Notes under the pieces: generated by a model
What the model saw: the letters and a program-made list of their open reading frames with translations, nothing else
The model's database searches: none
Told to the model about the DNA's origin: nothing
Shown here: in pieces, positions 1-8,854 of the stretch
Position numbering within the stretch: position 1 is the stretch's first letter
Layout of the letters: each line of letters starts with the position of its first letter
DNA from: an uncultured Eubacteriales bacterium
GTDB taxonomy: Bacteria > Bacillota > Clostridia > Christensenellales > CAG-138
Direction of reading: 5' to 3'
Length of the DNA stretch: 64,000 nt
Assembly: GCA_900544965.1 (NCBI GenBank)
Contig: UQXE01000005.1
Coordinates: 9,163-73,162, forward strand
Translations under genes and position numbers: made by a program

Positions 1-47
1 TTGTATACACCCATGCTTGTTTATAATGACGTCGGGAGGGTTTTGGT

Positions 48-344
48 TTGGCTAAGCGTAAAATTAAGCTCCGCAAAAGGATGGCGGAAGTGCTTGATCT
101 GCCGGAGGACATAGTGCTGGATGTACCCAAGTTAACGCTGATCGGTAATGAAACCATGCTGATTGAGAATCATAGCGGCATATATGAATACTCCGACGAC
201 ATCATTAGGCTCAACACCCCCATTGGACTGCTGAGCATTGCCGGACTGGACCTCGTTCTCAAGGAATTGAGCCTTGAACGTTTATATGTGACGGGGATTA
301 TATACGGCGTTAATTTCGAAGGCAAGAAAAAGACTAAAATGTAA
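48..344 (+). CDS. yqfC: YqfC/YabP-family sporulation protein
   Basis: Small 98-residue protein of the YabP/YqfC family, required for normal sporulation in Bacillus where it is expressed in the mother cell. The basic N-terminus (AKRKIKLRKR) precedes a compact beta-rich domain with the family pattern around LTLIGNETMLIENHSGI and LSLERLYVTG. Start is TTG at 48, seven bases after GGGAGGG; no better start is in range. It is followed 22 bases later by yqfD, as in B. subtilis, and opens a conserved run ending in era and recO. The biochemical role of the family is unknown. Confidence 0.9.
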   Translation: MAKRKIKLRKRMAEVLDLPEDIVLDVPKLTLIGNETMLIENHSGIYEYSDDIIRLNTPIGLLSIAGLDLVLKELSLERLYVTGIIYGVNFEGKKKTKM

Positions 345-366
345 ATATTTCGAGGGTTTATTCATT

Positions 367-1551
367 ATGCAACCTTCCGTATGGAATTATCTGTTGGGAT
401 ATGTTATGATACAAGTCGAAGGGCAGGGGATTGAGCGCTTCGTCAATTTGTCTTTGCAAAACGGCATAGGCATTTGGGGCGTCCGCCGGAAAAGCCGTCT
501 CACGATTACAGCCTATGTCACGCTTGAGGACTTTTATAAATTGCGCCCTTTGGTTAGAAAGCTCCATTGCAAGGTGCATATCGTCCGCAAACGCGGCGTT
601 CCTTTTGCTCTTATCAGGCGGCGTTCCAGAGGTGTTCTGCTTCTGGGGTGGATATTGGTGTTAGCGGCGCTCTTTGTTGCATCCCGCTACGTATGGTTTA
701 TAGACGTCGAAGGATGCTACCAGATAGAGGAAGCGGAAGTACGCAGAATGCTTGACGATATGTCGGTGAGATCCGGCATGGCCCGAAGCGGATTAGCTGC
801 AGCCGATATAGGAAAGCAGCTTAAGGCCATGGATGGCCGCATTGCATGGGCGGGTGCAAGCGTCAGCGGCGTTGTGCTTAAAGTTGAGATCGTTGAGGCA
901 GCCGAGGAACCCAATAGCCCAAAGGATACTTCTCCGGTCAGCATATACGCCGCAAAAGATGGAGTAATAACAGAGATTTTAGCTTTGAAGGGCAAGCCGC
1001 AGGTAGAGCTTGGCCAGGCGGTACAAGCCGGCGACCTTTTGATAAACGGCGACCTTAGGACAGAGGGCGCCCCGGGATATATGGTACATGCCGACGGAAC
1101 CGTTAGGGCTAAGGTGGCATACAGCTTCTCAGTTAAAGCGGGGCCGGAACTTACCAGCCTTGCCCGAACCGGCCGCTCGAGCGACTACACTGAAGTATGG
1201 CTGTTTGGCCGGTGCATTAAAAGCGGTGCCGGTGAATTCCAAAATTATGAAACCGAACTGGAACGGGAATCGCCTATAAATGGATTGTTTCTTCCGTTGG
1301 TGGTTAAAAGCGGAAAATGCTATGAACTGCAGGAGACGGCCCATACTGCGACAGAGACTGAACTTCGGGAGACCGTAATTATTATGGCCGACCAAAAGCT
1401 CTCGTCAATTATTCCTAAGAATGCGCGCATACTATCTAAGTCGAGCGAACTCACCTTGCAGGAAGACGGGTCAGTGGTCGCGGTGATAAACGTTACGACA
1501 GAGGAAGATATAGGCGAGGTTCGTTCAATTACGGATTCACCTCTGCCATAA
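367..1551 (+). CDS. yqfD: YqfD sporulation membrane protein
   Basis: 394-residue YqfD-family protein, a sporulation protein paired with YqfC. The N-terminal about 85 residues form a soluble domain (basic, ending in RRRSRGVLLL), a single membrane span lies at about residues 90-107 (LLLGWILVLAALFVASRYVWF), and the long C-terminal part is extracytoplasmic and begins with a POTRA/FtsQ-like stretch (IDVEGCYQIEEAEVRRML), which is typical of the family. GAGGG precedes the ATG at 367. Neighbours yqfC and phoH match the conserved order. The exact role is not known; expression in the mother cell is inferred from the family. Confidence 0.9.
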   Translation: MQPSVWNYLLGYVMIQVEGQGIERFVNLSLQNGIGIWGVRRKSRLTITAYVTLEDFYKLRPLVRKLHCKVHIVRKRGVPFALIRRRSRGVLLLGWILVLAALFVASRYVWFIDVEGCYQIEEAEVRRMLDDMSVRSGMARSGLAAADIGKQLKAMDGRIAWAGASVSGVVLKVEIVEAAEEPNSPKDTSPVSIYAAKDGVITEILALKGKPQVELGQAVQAGDLLINGDLRTEGAPGYMVHADGTVRAKVAYSFSVKAGPELTSLARTGRSSDYTEVWLFGRCIKSGAGEFQNYETELERESPINGLFLPLVVKSGKCYELQETAHTATETELRETVIIMADQKLSSIIPKNARILSKSSELTLQEDGSVVAVINVTTEEDIGEVRSITDSPLP

Positions 1552-1607
1552 ATGTCTCTTAATGTTTTTATAAGGAGAAATGTGCCGATAACGGGCAAAG
1601 GGTTAAT

Positions 1608-2636
1608 ATGGAAGAAAACAACGTATTGGATAAAGGGACGGTTGACAGGCCCGGTGAAAAACCGGCTGCAATAACCGACCGCATTGAGGCCGAATCAATG
1701 GACGAGCTTATCAGGCTGTTCGGCGTTTTCGACGAAAATCTGCGCATAATCGAAGAGGAAACAGGGGTGCGTATGGCAACCGAGTCCGATTGTGTGAGGG
1801 TCAGCGGCAACGAGAATTCGGTTAAGCTGGCAAAGACCGTAACAGACAAGCTGTTGACCATGCTTAGGCGCGGCGAGGCAATAGACAGAAGCAGAATTCG
1901 CTACGCTATTGACCTTGCGAAAGAGGGGAACGCCGACCTTATCGAAGAACTTATGGACGACGTAGTAGCCTTTACCAACAAGGGAAGACAAATAAAGTGC
2001 AAGACTCTGGGACAGAAACGATATGTAAGGGCATTAAAGCAACACACTGTCGTTTTTGGCATCGGTCCAGCAGGAACGGGCAAAACTTACCTTGCGGTGG
2101 CTATGGCCGTTTTGGCCTATAAAAACAAAGAGGTTTCAAAAATAATCCTTACGCGCCCCGCCGTAGAGGCGGGTGAAAAACTGGGCTTTCTCCCAGGGGA
2201 TCTGCAAAACAAGGTCGATCCGTATCTTAGGCCGCTATATGACGCCCTATATGATTTTCTTGGCTCGGAAGGTTTTAAAAACCTAAGCGAACGCGGAGTA
2301 ATCGAGGTAGCTCCGCTTGCGTACATGCGCGGACGTACGCTTAATGACGCTTATATCATCTTGGACGAAGCTCAGAACTGCACTATTGAACAGATGAAGA
2401 TGTTCCTTACGCGCTTTGGAGAAGGATCCCGGGTGGTGGTGACCGGCGATATAACGCAGATTGACCTCCCCAGGGAGCGCAAAAGCGGCCTTGTCCACGC
2501 TTTAGGAGTTTTAAATGACGTGGAGGGTGTCGGCATGATATACTTAACCCACAAGGATGTCGTACGGCACGAGATGGTGCAGCGTATTATAAAGGCATAT
2601 GACAGGGCTACGAAAAGGGAGCCGCAAAACCAATAA
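1608..2636 (+). CDS. phoH: PhoH-family ATPase (PhoH/YbeZ)
   Basis: 342-residue PhoH-like P-loop NTPase, probably acting with YbeY in rRNA/RNA metabolism. An N-terminal KH-like region (about 30-110) is followed by the PhoH domain: Walker A GPAGTGKT at residues 153-160 and Walker B IILDEAQ from about residue 250, then the VVTGDITQIDLP sensor segment. Length and motifs match the family. AAGGG lies just ahead of the ATG at 1608. A four-codon frame with its own ribosome site (1580-1591) precedes it; its meaning is unclear. It lies between yqfD and pgpH, a standard arrangement. Confidence 0.93.
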   Translation: MEENNVLDKGTVDRPGEKPAAITDRIEAESMDELIRLFGVFDENLRIIEEETGVRMATESDCVRVSGNENSVKLAKTVTDKLLTMLRRGEAIDRSRIRYAIDLAKEGNADLIEELMDDVVAFTNKGRQIKCKTLGQKRYVRALKQHTVVFGIGPAGTGKTYLAVAMAVLAYKNKEVSKIILTRPAVEAGEKLGFLPGDLQNKVDPYLRPLYDALYDFLGSEGFKNLSERGVIEVAPLAYMRGRTLNDAYIILDEAQNCTIEQMKMFLTRFGEGSRVVVTGDITQIDLPRERKSGLVHALGVLNDVEGVGMIYLTHKDVVRHEMVQRIIKAYDRATKREPQNQ

Positions 2637-2657
2637 AACTGTTTGGGGATGTATAGG

Positions 2658-4790
2658 ATGGTTAAAAAAACGGGGGGAAATAAGCTGTTTACACGCTATA
2701 AACCATTGGTGTCGATGTTGCTTTTGACAACGGCGCTTGCTTTAAGCTACCTTATAGCCTGCTTATCGCTTACGCCCCCGCGCTACGAGCTTGAAGTGGG
2801 AGACACGGTTACAAGGACGGTGTACGCCAACAGGGATATAAAAAACGAGGCTGCCACGGAGATACTTAGAAATGCAGCCAGGGAGAACACCCCCCCTATA
2901 TACCGTATTGACGAGGAATTAAAGAACAGCCTTATTTATGACACGGAGGCATTCTTTGATTCGGTAAAATCGATGCGTTCAAGAGCTTTGCTTATGTTGC
3001 ATGAAGATAAACGCGCCGAGGCCCCCAATATGGCTCCCAAAGAATGGAGCGACGCTATAAGCGATACCGCAAACATACAGGAGCTTATGAATATACTTAC
3101 GCTTCCAGTTAGCCAAAACCAGCTTTTTGAGCTTTTGGCGGCTTCAGACCCAACTGTACAGCTTCTATATAACGCCGTAGTACCCAAGATCACTACGAAC
3201 CTGGCCATGCTCGCCGCTGAAAAAGTAGACGCTGTACGGGATTTATGCATGAGGGAACTCAATGCGTCGGGAGGTCTTACCGATGAGCTGAAAAATGTTG
3301 GCGGGCTGCTTTTTGACAGTTACATTCAACCCACATACCTTATTGACGAACAGGCCACTGAGGATGCCCGCAATGAGGCGGCGCTGGCCGTTACGGATGA
3401 GGTAATAAAAAACGGAGAAGTAATAGTATCTGAGGGAAGCAGGCTTACCGCCATACAGTACACGCTTCTGTGTGATCTTGGCATTATAAGGGACGCAAGC
3501 GCGGATATTTCAACGCACGTCGGCATTGCCGTATATGTTCTAATTGCCTTTGGAGCGTTTTTTGCATATATGTACTTTTGCTGCAAGAGCGTCTTAAACA
3601 ATTTAAGGCAGATGTCAATCATTGCAATCGCGCTTTTGATGATGCTGTTGTCATCATGGGCCTGCCGTATGCTTTCCGTTCATTTTATGCCTTACATAAT
3701 AGCTGCGATGATGACGGCTTTGCTTGTAGGCGAACGGCCCGCTTACGCAGTATCCGTGCTTTCGGGGGCTATTATGGGCCTGATTGCGGGCGGACAGGGA
3801 AGTGAAATATTTAACAGCAATACTGTGATTGTATGTCTTGGCGCTGTTCTTGGCGGCATTGCGTCCACGCTGATTCTTAGAAAGGCCCAAAAACGCGGCA
3901 CTGTCATTACAGCCGGCCTCGTGGGCGGAGCCACGGCCGCGCTAATGGTATTATGCGTGTATATTGCGCTGGGTTCTCCGGCAGTTGACGTATTGAAGGA
4001 CGCGGCGCTTACGGTTGGCGGGGGCCTGCTGGCTGCTGTGCTTTGCGCGGGTACTTCCCCTGTTTGGGAAAGCCTGTTTGATATATCAACCGGCGCCAGG
4101 CTGAATGAGTTGACAAACACAAACCATCCGCTTATAAAACAGCTCATGACCGAAGCGCCTGGAACTTATCACCATTCGGCAATGGTTGCTTCCCTCGCCG
4201 AAGCGGCAGCCGAAGCCATCGGAGCCAACGCTCCGCTTGCGCGCGTAGGCGCCTACTTCCATGACGTCGGCAAGCTGAGACGGCCCAAGTACTTTAAAGA
4301 GAACCAGGATCCAAATGAAAATATTCATGATTCGCTGAGCCCCGCTGAAAGCGCGTCAATAATAATAGCGCATCAGCATGACAGCGTTGTTTTACTGCAA
4401 AAGTACAGGCTTCCTTCGGACGTTATAAAAATTGCCGGAGAACATCATGGGAACTCACTTATGGCCTACTTTTATTTCAAGGCGCAGCAGGAATCCGATG
4501 CGCCTGTAAATCAAAAGGAGTTCCGTTATTCTGGAAGCCGTCCCTCCTCTGTTGAGAGCGCCATCGTTATGCTTGCCGATTGCTGCGAAGCAGCCGTCCG
4601 TTCCATCAACTCGGCCGATAAGGCCAAAGTGGAGGAAATGGTACATAAGGTAATAGCCTCAAAATATTCCGATAAGGATGGTCTGCTTATGAACGCCCCT
4701 CTTACGCTCGCACAGATAACTATTGTGGAACGGTCTTTTCTTAAGACGTTTCTCGGACTGTTGCACGAGCGCATAGAGTACCCTGAATGA
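2658..4790 (+). CDS. pgpH: 7TM-HD cyclic-di-AMP phosphodiesterase (PgpH/YqfF type)
   Basis: Membrane HD hydrolase of the PgpH family, which cleaves cyclic di-AMP and so affects potassium and osmotic control; here the same genome region carries a Kdp system. Order: a membrane anchor at about residues 17-37, an extracytoplasmic 7TMR-HDED domain (about 40-280), seven membrane spans (about 285-480), then a cytoplasmic HD domain with HDVGK at residue 535 and downstream HQHD and EHHG metal ligands. A TTG at 2643 is in frame but has no ribosome site; GGGG at 2645-2648 fits the ATG at 2658, giving 710 residues. It sits between phoH and ybeY. Confidence 0.92.
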   Translation: MVKKTGGNKLFTRYKPLVSMLLLTTALALSYLIACLSLTPPRYELEVGDTVTRTVYANRDIKNEAATEILRNAARENTPPIYRIDEELKNSLIYDTEAFFDSVKSMRSRALLMLHEDKRAEAPNMAPKEWSDAISDTANIQELMNILTLPVSQNQLFELLAASDPTVQLLYNAVVPKITTNLAMLAAEKVDAVRDLCMRELNASGGLTDELKNVGGLLFDSYIQPTYLIDEQATEDARNEAALAVTDEVIKNGEVIVSEGSRLTAIQYTLLCDLGIIRDASADISTHVGIAVYVLIAFGAFFAYMYFCCKSVLNNLRQMSIIAIALLMMLLSSWACRMLSVHFMPYIIAAMMTALLVGERPAYAVSVLSGAIMGLIAGGQGSEIFNSNTVIVCLGAVLGGIASTLILRKAQKRGTVITAGLVGGATAALMVLCVYIALGSPAVDVLKDAALTVGGGLLAAVLCAGTSPVWESLFDISTGARLNELTNTNHPLIKQLMTEAPGTYHHSAMVASLAEAAAEAIGANAPLARVGAYFHDVGKLRRPKYFKENQDPNENIHDSLSPAESASIIIAHQHDSVVLLQKYRLPSDVIKIAGEHHGNSLMAYFYFKAQQESDAPVNQKEFRYSGSRPSSVESAIVMLADCCEAAVRSINSADKAKVEEMVHKVIASKYSDKDGLLMNAPLTLAQITIVERSFLKTFLGLLHERIEYPE

Positions 4791-4831
4791 TCGTGCATGA
4801 GAATTAGAACATGCACCGGAGGTTTTAGATT

Positions 4832-5272
4832 ATGCTGGATATACTTGTTCGCGTGGAGGGCTTAGACGATAGCCTTCAATACATAATTGCTATGGCTGTC
4901 AATTCGGCGCTTGGTAACAGAGGTCGTCAGGGTGATGTTACCGTAGCTATAGTTGACGACGCTGAAATCAGGCGCATGAACAGGGAATACAGGGGAATCG
5001 ATTCGCCAACCGATGTGCTGAGCTTTCCCGCGCATGAGGGTTTTATGCTATTGTCTGAACCGGACGCCTTCTTAGGCGATATAGCCATATCGGTAGATAG
5101 GGCCAGGTTACAGGCCGATGAATATGGGCATTCTATTGAACGTGAGCTTGCGTTTCTCACGATACATGGTATGCTTCATCTGCTTGGCTTTGATCACATA
5201 CTCAAGGAGGATGAGGAGGAAATGATTGCTCTTCAAGATCAAATACTACGTGAAATGGGGTGCTCAAGATGA
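4832..5272 (+). CDS. ybeY: Endoribonuclease YbeY, rRNA maturation factor
   Basis: 146-residue zinc-dependent RNase of the UPF0054 family, involved in 16S rRNA 3' end processing and ribosome quality control. The diagnostic metal site is HGMLHLLGFDH near the C-terminus, and the RxxN-xxYRG...TDVLSF segment (RMNREYRGIDSPTDVLSF) is intact. CGGAGG precedes ATG 4832. Its stop overlaps the start of cdd in an ATGA arrangement. In B. subtilis dgkA lies between ybeY and cdd; it is absent here. Confidence 0.95.
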   Translation: MLDILVRVEGLDDSLQYIIAMAVNSALGNRGRQGDVTVAIVDDAEIRRMNREYRGIDSPTDVLSFPAHEGFMLLSEPDAFLGDIAISVDRARLQADEYGHSIERELAFLTIHGMLHLLGFDHILKEDEEEMIALQDQILREMGCSR

Positions 5273-5685
5273 AGCCCATACACGATCTGGAAATAAAAAA
5301 TATGCTCCGAATGGCCAACGATGCGCGCGACAGGGCGTATGTCCCTTATTCAGGCTTCCGCGTCGGCGCGTGCATCAAAGGGGAAACAGGAGCGTATTAT
5401 CTCGGGTGCAATGTGGAAAACGTTTCATACGGAGCTACCAACTGCGCGGAAAGGACCGCGCTGTTTAAGGCGATATACGAAGGCGAGCGCGCCTTTGACG
5501 CTCTGGCTATAGTATCAGACAGCCACAATTTTACAGTGCCTTGCGGCATATGCAGGCAATCGCTGTCCGAATTCTGCGACGACGATATGCCCGTGATATG
5601 TTCAAATGGCGTTGGCAAATATAAGGTTATGCGATTTGGAGAGCTGTTCCCATATGCGTTTGCTCCACAGGACATAAGGCCATGA
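5269..5685 (+). CDS. cdd: Cytidine deaminase
   Basis: 138-residue homotetrameric-type cytidine deaminase converting cytidine or deoxycytidine to uridine or deoxyuridine in pyrimidine salvage. Zinc-site motifs CAERTA and PCGICRQ are present, as is the substrate-binding FRVGACI...CNVENVSYG segment. An in-frame GTG lies at 5260, but ATG 5269, overlapping the ybeY stop (ATGA) and preceded by GGGG, is the likely start. Its stop in turn overlaps the era start (ATGA at 5682), so ybeY, cdd and era are probably translationally coupled. Confidence 0.95.
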   Translation: MKPIHDLEIKNMLRMANDARDRAYVPYSGFRVGACIKGETGAYYLGCNVENVSYGATNCAERTALFKAIYEGERAFDALAIVSDSHNFTVPCGICRQSLSEFCDDDMPVICSNGVGKYKVMRFGELFPYAFAPQDIRP

Positions 5686-6575
5686 GCGGACAAAGCTATC
5701 GTTCGGGGTTTATATCAATAGTCGGCTCTCCTAATGTCGGCAAATCAACTCTGACCAATGCTTTTATCGGCCAGAAGGTGTCAATCGTTTCAGAGCGTGC
5801 CCAGACGACGCGCAACAGGATAATGGGAGTTATGACCAGGTCAGGGTATCAAATTGTATTTTTGGATACCCCCGGAGTAACTACGCCCAAAAACCGGCTC
5901 GGAGAGTACATGCTTAAATCCGCATATGAAACGCTCAACGAGGTGGACGCCGTTGTGCTTGTTATAGACGCGACAAGGGGCGTAGGACCTAAGGACGAAG
6001 CTCTGATAGCCAGGCTCGCCTCGGCCAAAGCGCCTGTAATCGCAGTAATAAATAAGGTTGACGTATCCAATCTTGTCGGCATAGAGGAGATTGAGGAGTA
6101 TCTGTCACATCAGGTCTTTATAAAGCGCATGTTCAGGATATCCGCTATGAAGAGAACTGGGTTAGCGGAGCTGGAGCGCGCCCTTAGCGAACTTCTCCCC
6201 GAAGGCCCCCAATACTTCCCTCCTGATATGATAACCGACATGCCTGAGCGCGTGATTCTTGGCGAGATAATACGGGAAAAAGCCTTAAATATGCTAAGGC
6301 AGGAAATTCCGCATGGAGTGGGCGTGTTTATAGACAAGATTGAATATGGAGATACCGGCATCTGCAATATATGGGCGACAATATACTGCGAGCGAAACAG
6401 CCATAAGGGAATAATTATCGGCAGGCAGGGTTCGATGCTCAAGAGGATTGCCTCCGATGCGCGTAAGGATATGGAATGGCTGCTCGGGTGCAGGATAAAC
6501 CTTCAGGTGTGGGTTAAGGTTAAAGAGGACTGGCGAAACAGTCTAAGCGTGATGCGTGAACTCGGATATGAATAA
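5682..6575 (+). CDS. era: GTPase Era
   Basis: 297-residue essential GTPase that binds the 3' end of 16S rRNA during 30S subunit assembly. G-domain motifs: GSPNVGKST (G1, about residue 12), DTPG (G3), NKVD (G4) and ISAMKRTG (G5 region); the C-terminal KH domain has GIIIGRQGSMLKRI. Full length. Start ATG overlaps the cdd stop by four bases. A short hairpin terminator begins 26 bases after the stop and is followed by a palindromic repeat, so the operon probably ends here. Confidence 0.96.
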   Translation: MSGQSYRSGFISIVGSPNVGKSTLTNAFIGQKVSIVSERAQTTRNRIMGVMTRSGYQIVFLDTPGVTTPKNRLGEYMLKSAYETLNEVDAVVLVIDATRGVGPKDEALIARLASAKAPVIAVINKVDVSNLVGIEEIEEYLSHQVFIKRMFRISAMKRTGLAELERALSELLPEGPQYFPPDMITDMPERVILGEIIREKALNMLRQEIPHGVGVFIDKIEYGDTGICNIWATIYCERNSHKGIIIGRQGSMLKRIASDARKDMEWLLGCRINLQVWVKVKEDWRNSLSVMRELGYE

Positions 6576-6601
6576 CGGAAGACGAATAGCAGCATGAAAA
6601 G

Positions 6602-6622
6602 AAGGCGTCGAATACGCCTTTG
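6602..6622 (+). terminator. Hairpin terminator after era
   Basis: AAGGCGT-CGAAT-ACGCCTT stem-loop 26 bases after the era stop, followed by a short T-containing stretch. The U-tract is weak. It is nearly identical (18 of 20 bases) to the hairpin on the far side of the adjacent repeat at 6817-6840. Confidence 0.5.
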
Positions 6623-6630
6623 ACTCTCAA

Positions 6631-6816
6631 AAGACCTCGGGATCGTGAAGGGCCGCAGCCCTTGACTTTTCCTCCGGCTCTGACAACATGCGCGTAAGAG
6701 CCGGAGGAAAACCGTGCGGTTTTCGTTCTTTGTGGATTTTGCCGCACGGGAACCCGAAGGACGGGAGGAAAAATCCGTAACCTCAAAAAAGTGGCGTAAC
6801 CGCTTTTTTGATACGC
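6631..6816 (+). repeat. Modular palindromic repeat, copy A (type I 3' module)
   Basis: One of five related copies in the window. Modules in order: a first hairpin (GTGAAGGGC...GCCCTTGAC, 6654-6665), a long stem CCTCCGGCTCT/AGAGCCGGAGG around a loop containing CATGCGCG, the small hairpin AAAACCGTGCGGTTTT, the conserved tail TCGTTCTTTG-GGATTTTGCC, a variable middle, then AAAAAAGTGGCGTAACCGCTTTTTT ending in GATACGCTAA. The CCTCC/GGAGG pair differs from CATCC/GGATG in copy D on both sides of the stem. Same orientation as era. Confidence 0.85.
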
Positions 6817-6840
6817 TAAAAAGGCGTCTAAGACGCCTTT
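6817..6840 (-). terminator. Hairpin terminator for the yqzL-like gene
   Basis: AAAAGGCGTC-TAA-GACGCCTTTT is symmetrical and, read on the minus strand, is followed by TTTTTAGCG. It lies 44 bases beyond the stop of the minus-strand gene at 6884-7018. Confidence 0.6.
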
Positions 6841-6883
6841 TCAAAACAAAGGATTGCTTTTTAGATATAGTTAGAATTCAAAC

Positions 6884-7018
6884 CTATACCGAAGTTCTCC
6901 GTGTCTTGCCTGGGGTATCAACGGATTTAACCGCCTTGTACATCAAATATGCTCCTATTCTGCCCGTATCCGAAAATTCCCTCCATAGCTCCTCTGCCGT
7001 ACGCTTTGTCGTATCCAT
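6884..7018 (-). CDS. yqzL: YqzL-like small protein
   Basis: 44-codon gene on the minus strand between era and recO, reading MDTTKRTAEELWREFSDTG at its N-terminus and continuing RIGAYLMYKAVKSVD. The core LWREFSDTG-x-I-x-AYLMYK matches what I recall of the YqzL-like family (W..F..TG.I.AYLLYKE), whose gene lies between era and recO in Bacillus on the same strand. AGGGAGG sits 8 bases ahead of the ATG, and a terminator-like hairpin follows the stop. The family function is unknown. Odd: here the gene points against era and recO. The location, ribosome site and terminator support it being real; the family name is by pattern recall. Confidence 0.65.
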   Translation of the reverse strand: MDTTKRTAEELWREFSDTGRIGAYLMYKAVKSVDTPGKTRRTSV

Positions 7019-7105
7019 ATGAGTCCTCCCTTATTTGATCTGTACGTAAATATTATCCCGCACGCAAAAGCGCAAAATACGATGCAAAATTTGGAGAAGT
7101 AAACG

Positions 7106-7834
7106 ATGAACGCAACCTTGAGCGGAATAGTGCTCAGATACGCCGACTACCGCGACAACGACCGGATGCTTACGCTTTTTACAAGGGAGGCGGGAAAGCT
7201 GGCCGTATTGTCACGTGGCTGCCGCCGCTCTGGGAGCCCCCTATTGTCCTCATCTCAGTCATTCGCATACTCAGAGCTGGTATTATTTCATAATAAGGGA
7301 CGTTACTATCTCAATTCGGCCGATCTTCGCGAGAGCTTCTACTCGATAAGTTCTGACGTGGATCGATTCGCTTCAGGCTCGTACATGGTTTCATTAATTG
7401 ACGCACTCATGGCTGAAGGTGAATCGAACGAAACCATGTTTACCTTGCTGTATCACGCTCTAAGCTTTTTGTCATATTCGGATAGCTCGCCGCTGGATCT
7501 TGCATTGTTCTTTACCGTTCGGGCGCTTTCTATAGCCGGCTATTCTCCTTCACTTACGCACTGTGCCATATGCGGCAGGGATTTAAGAATGATGAGGAAG
7601 GCGGGGTTCTCAGCCGCTAACGGCGGCGCTGTATGTGACGCATGCAAGGGTTCGGGTTTGACTTACGTCAGCGCCCTTTCTCTTGAGGCGGTAAGGCGCA
7701 TGATACACCTGCCCGACGCGGATATACAAAAGGTGGTTCTGCCCCAGGCGGTTCGTGAAGAGCTTAAGTCCGCTTTGAAGGGCTATGTAGAGTATATACT
7801 GGATAAAAGGATTAAAGCGTTTGACATGCTATAG
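7106..7834 (+). CDS. recO: DNA repair protein RecO
   Basis: 242-residue recombination mediator that helps load RecA on SSB-coated DNA in the RecFOR pathway. N-terminal OB fold (SGIVLRYADYRDNDRMLTLFT) and a helical C-terminal part with the family zinc site CAICGRDL...CDACKG (about residues 152-180). GGAGAAG precedes ATG 7106. The stop is only three bases from the convergent dgt-like gene. Gene order after era is conserved in Firmicutes. Confidence 0.93.
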   Translation: MNATLSGIVLRYADYRDNDRMLTLFTREAGKLAVLSRGCRRSGSPLLSSSQSFAYSELVLFHNKGRYYLNSADLRESFYSISSDVDRFASGSYMVSLIDALMAEGESNETMFTLLYHALSFLSYSDSSPLDLALFFTVRALSIAGYSPSLTHCAICGRDLRMMRKAGFSAANGGAVCDACKGSGLTYVSALSLEAVRRMIHLPDADIQKVVLPQAVREELKSALKGYVEYILDKRIKAFDML

Positions 7835-7837
7835 CCA

Positions 7838-8854
7838 TCATGCCCATCCCTTTGGCACAAACTTGCTTTCATAATCGTTTACAGCGTATCTGTCCGTCAT
7901 GCACGCGATATAATCGGAAACAATGCGTTCCCGCCCGTCCTGTTCGATATGCATTTTAAATTCGTCTGGCAAGGAGTCTATATGCCCTAAATAATATAGA
8001 TATAATTGCTCTATTACACGTGCCGCCTTTCCTTCCTCCCGCTTCGCTATCGGGTTAAAGTATACCCTTTCAAACATAAAATCCCTCAATTTTTCAAACT
8101 CCCGCCCTACCCCATCGGACATTGCAATGCAGGGTTTATCCATACTATTTAATAATACATCCGTTATCATGGCGTTTATGCGGTCCCCATGAGCGCCGCC
8201 AAGGACGGCGGTACAGCTTTCAGGTATATCCTCAGCCTTTAGAACATGCGCCCTCAGAGCATCGTCAATGTCGTGATTTATGTACGCTATTCGGTCCGCT
8301 ATGCTTACGACCTCGCCTTCGAGAGTAGCCGGACATCCGCTCTTTTTATGGTTTACTATACCGTCCCTTACTTCAAATGTCAGATTAAGCCCTCTCCCCC
8401 CATTTTCAAGCAAGCTTACGATTCTTAGGCTCTGCACGTTGTGCTCAAAACCGCCCGGTACCAAACGGTTCAGCACAGCCTCTCCGGCATGACCAAAGGG
8501 CGTATGCCCCAAGTCATGTCCAAGGGATATCGCCTCGGTTAGGTCTTCGTTTAGCCTAAGCCCTCTGGCTATCGTTCTGGCGATTTGCGACACCTCAAGC
8601 GTATGCGTCAAGCGCGTCCGGTAATGGTCGCCAGCCGGCGACAGGAACACCTGCGTTTTATGCTTAAGCCGTCTGAAGGATTTACAGTGAACTATCCTGT
8701 CCCTGTCGCGCACAAAATCGGTTCTTACCGGACACGGCTCCATCGGCTGTTCCCGGCCTCTTGTCTCGCATGACAGCGACGCATATGGAGAGAGAAGCCT
8801 TTTTTCCAATTCCTCGACCCTATGTCTTATTTCTGCCGATATGCCTGTGGTCAT
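7838..8854 (-). CDS. dgt: dGTP triphosphohydrolase-like HD protein
   Basis: 338-residue HD-domain protein of the deoxyguanosinetriphosphate triphosphohydrolase-like family, which converts dNTPs to deoxynucleosides and triphosphate. Metal-binding elements visible: RLTHTLEVSQIARTIARGL (H), GHDLGHTPFGHAGE (HD) and DIDDALRAH further on. Length fits the short, Dgt-like subfamily. AAGGAGGC precedes the ATG by eight bases. In many Clostridia this gene precedes dnaG and rpoD; here it stands alone and converges on recO. Confidence 0.88.
   Translation of the reverse strand: MTTGISAEIRHRVEELEKRLLSPYASLSCETRGREQPMEPCPVRTDFVRDRDRIVHCKSFRRLKHKTQVFLSPAGDHYRTRLTHTLEVSQIARTIARGLRLNEDLTEAISLGHDLGHTPFGHAGEAVLNRLVPGGFEHNVQSLRIVSLLENGGRGLNLTFEVRDGIVNHKKSGCPATLEGEVVSIADRIAYINHDIDDALRAHVLKAEDIPESCTAVLGGAHGDRINAMITDVLLNSMDKPCIAMSDGVGREFEKLRDFMFERVYFNPIAKREEGKAARVIEQLYLYYLGHIDSLPDEFKMHIEQDGRERIVSDYIACMTDRYAVNDYESKFVPKGWA

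Noticed and set aside
1580..1591. Four-codon frame (ATG TGC CGA TAA) with AAGGAG before phoH
   Set aside because: Too short to support; could be a chance frame, though translational effects on phoH cannot be excluded.
5226..5468. Open frame overlapping ybeY and cdd
   Set aside because: Shadow of two well-supported genes in another frame.
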